A stretch of 14,166 nt of DNA from CAZUZS01 sp964624795. GTDB taxonomy: Bacteria > Calditrichota > Calditrichia > RBG-13-44-9. The first letter of the stretch is position 1. Each line of letters begins with the position of its first letter. The notes under the pieces were generated by a model that worked only from the letters and a program-made list of their open reading frames with translations, searched no databases and was not told where the DNA came from. Below, piece by piece: positions 13,584 through 14,166 of this stretch. A program made the translations under genes and the position numbers. Location: NCBI GenBank assembly GCA_964624795.1, contig CAZUZS010000095.1, forward strand, positions 1 to 14,166, given 5' to 3'.

Positions 13584-14166
13584 ATGGATTGGCAAAACTG
13601 GTTTTTTGATTGGGAATCGGCTAAAACTGAAAGTCAAAAATCCCGCAAACCGATCTTGCTGCAGTTTCACCGGGACACCTGCTCCGGCTGCAGGAAGCTT
13701 TATGTGACGACTTATTTGGAGAAAACTGTGCAGCAGGAATTGTATAAATGGTTTGTGCCGGTACGTCTGGATATTTTGAAGGACAGGCAGGTCCGGCGGC
13801 TTTATTCGGCGCAGTGGACGCCTTCGTTTTATTTTGTGGATCATCGCGAGCGGCTTTACTACCAGTTACTGGGCTATGTAGATGAATTGGATTTCCGCTT
13901 GTCGATGCGTCTGGGATTGGCCTCTGTTCTGATGCCGGGCGGTAAATATGACCAGGCAATCAGCATCCTTGAGGATCACTGGGATAATTTCAAAGAAAAT
14001 CCTCGCGCTGCTTCTCTCCTTTTTCGGAAAGGAATGGCGATCTACTTGAAAACGCGGGACAATCTTCAATTCCGAAAGATTATGCAGCAAATTCAGGACA
14101 ATTACCCGCAAAGCCCACAGGCCCGACAGTGGCCCTGGATTGAAGGCGGGCTTGCAAAGAACTCCC
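13584..14166 (+). CDS. Thioredoxin-fold protein with TPR-like C-terminus (3' end outside window)
   Basis: The first 194 codons are in the window and the frame is open to its edge. Residues about 8-110 are a thioredoxin-like domain: KPILLQFHRDTCSGCRKL with active site C33-S-G-C36, then VPVRLDI and the cis-Pro segment WTPSFYFVD. From about residue 125 the sequence becomes helical and TPR-like (GGKYDQAISILEDHW, then LQFRKIMQQIQDNYPQSP). There is no signal peptide at the N-terminus, so it is probably cytosolic or peripheral. The start has AGGGGG six bases before ATG. This is the fourth thioredoxin-fold gene in the cluster, 293 bp after the CcdA-like gene. The domain pair (thioredoxin plus repeats) suggests a partner-binding oxidoreductase; the precise role is unknown. 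Confidence 0.85.
   Translation, partial: MDWQNWFFDWESAKTESQKSRKPILLQFHRDTCSGCRKLYVTTYLEKTVQQELYKWFVPVRLDILKDRQVRRLYSAQWTPSFYFVDHRERLYYQLLGYVDELDFRLSMRLGLASVLMPGGKYDQAISILEDHWDNFKENPRAASLLFRKGMAIYLKTRDNLQFRKIMQQIQDNYPQSPQARQWPWIEGGLAKNS

Noticed and set aside
13502..13609. 35-codon frame with a CHEC motif (zinc-ribbon-like)
   Set aside because: It is very short, AGGTGG is directly against the ATG, and it overlaps the well-supported thioredoxin-TPR gene in another frame.

Overview
The window looks like a contig from an environmental, probably uncultured, Gram-negative bacterium of the FCB group (Calditrichota, KSB1 or Ignavibacteria-like). The main clue is the 914-residue secreted subtilisin, which ends in a QNYPNPFNP-type FlgD-like/type IX secretion sorting domain. 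Dense intergenic repeat families built from CGCAAAGN and GGAGTATTGGAGTG units, and two lipoproteins, fit this. The assignment is inference from composition and families, not a phylogeny.

Left part (1-7135), all genes on the minus strand. In transcription order: an OmpR-type response regulator overlapping its HAMP sensor kinase (CpxRA-like layout); a ParD-like antitoxin with its RelE/ParE toxin; a gene-free stretch; a small lipoprotein that is a free-standing copy of the N-terminal (propeptide-like) region of the next gene; the S8 peptidase, 13 bp downstream; and an unrecognised 80-residue protein. A REP-like inverted pair with compensatory stem changes lies at 586-644.

Right part (7462-14166), all genes on the plus strand: an arsenic-resistance region. 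arsR has a recognisable promoter with a palindrome over its -10 box. It is followed by a two-repeat ArsP-type permease, a thioredoxin-coupled arsenate reductase (arsC), a GxxExxY/PD-(D/E)XK protein set between GCAAAG repeats, a small redox-active thioredoxin, an ACR3 arsenite exporter broken by a 100-N assembly gap, a second small thioredoxin (ATGA overlap with acr3), a thioredoxin-fold lipoprotein, a CcdA/DsbD-like membrane electron carrier, and a thioredoxin-TPR protein that runs off the window.

How the genes may work together: ArsR senses arsenite, ArsC reduces arsenate with thioredoxin electrons, and ACR3 exports arsenite. ArsP-family permeases export organoarsenicals in characterised cases. 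Four thioredoxin-fold proteins plus a CcdA-type carrier suggest a dedicated thiol-electron relay across the inner membrane, linked to arsenic handling. The GxxExxY gene and its repeats look like a later insertion into this cluster. The shared intergenic region 7136-7521 carries a 141-bp MITE-like element, a CpxR-like direct repeat (GTAAC-N5-GTAAC) and the arsR promoter/operator.
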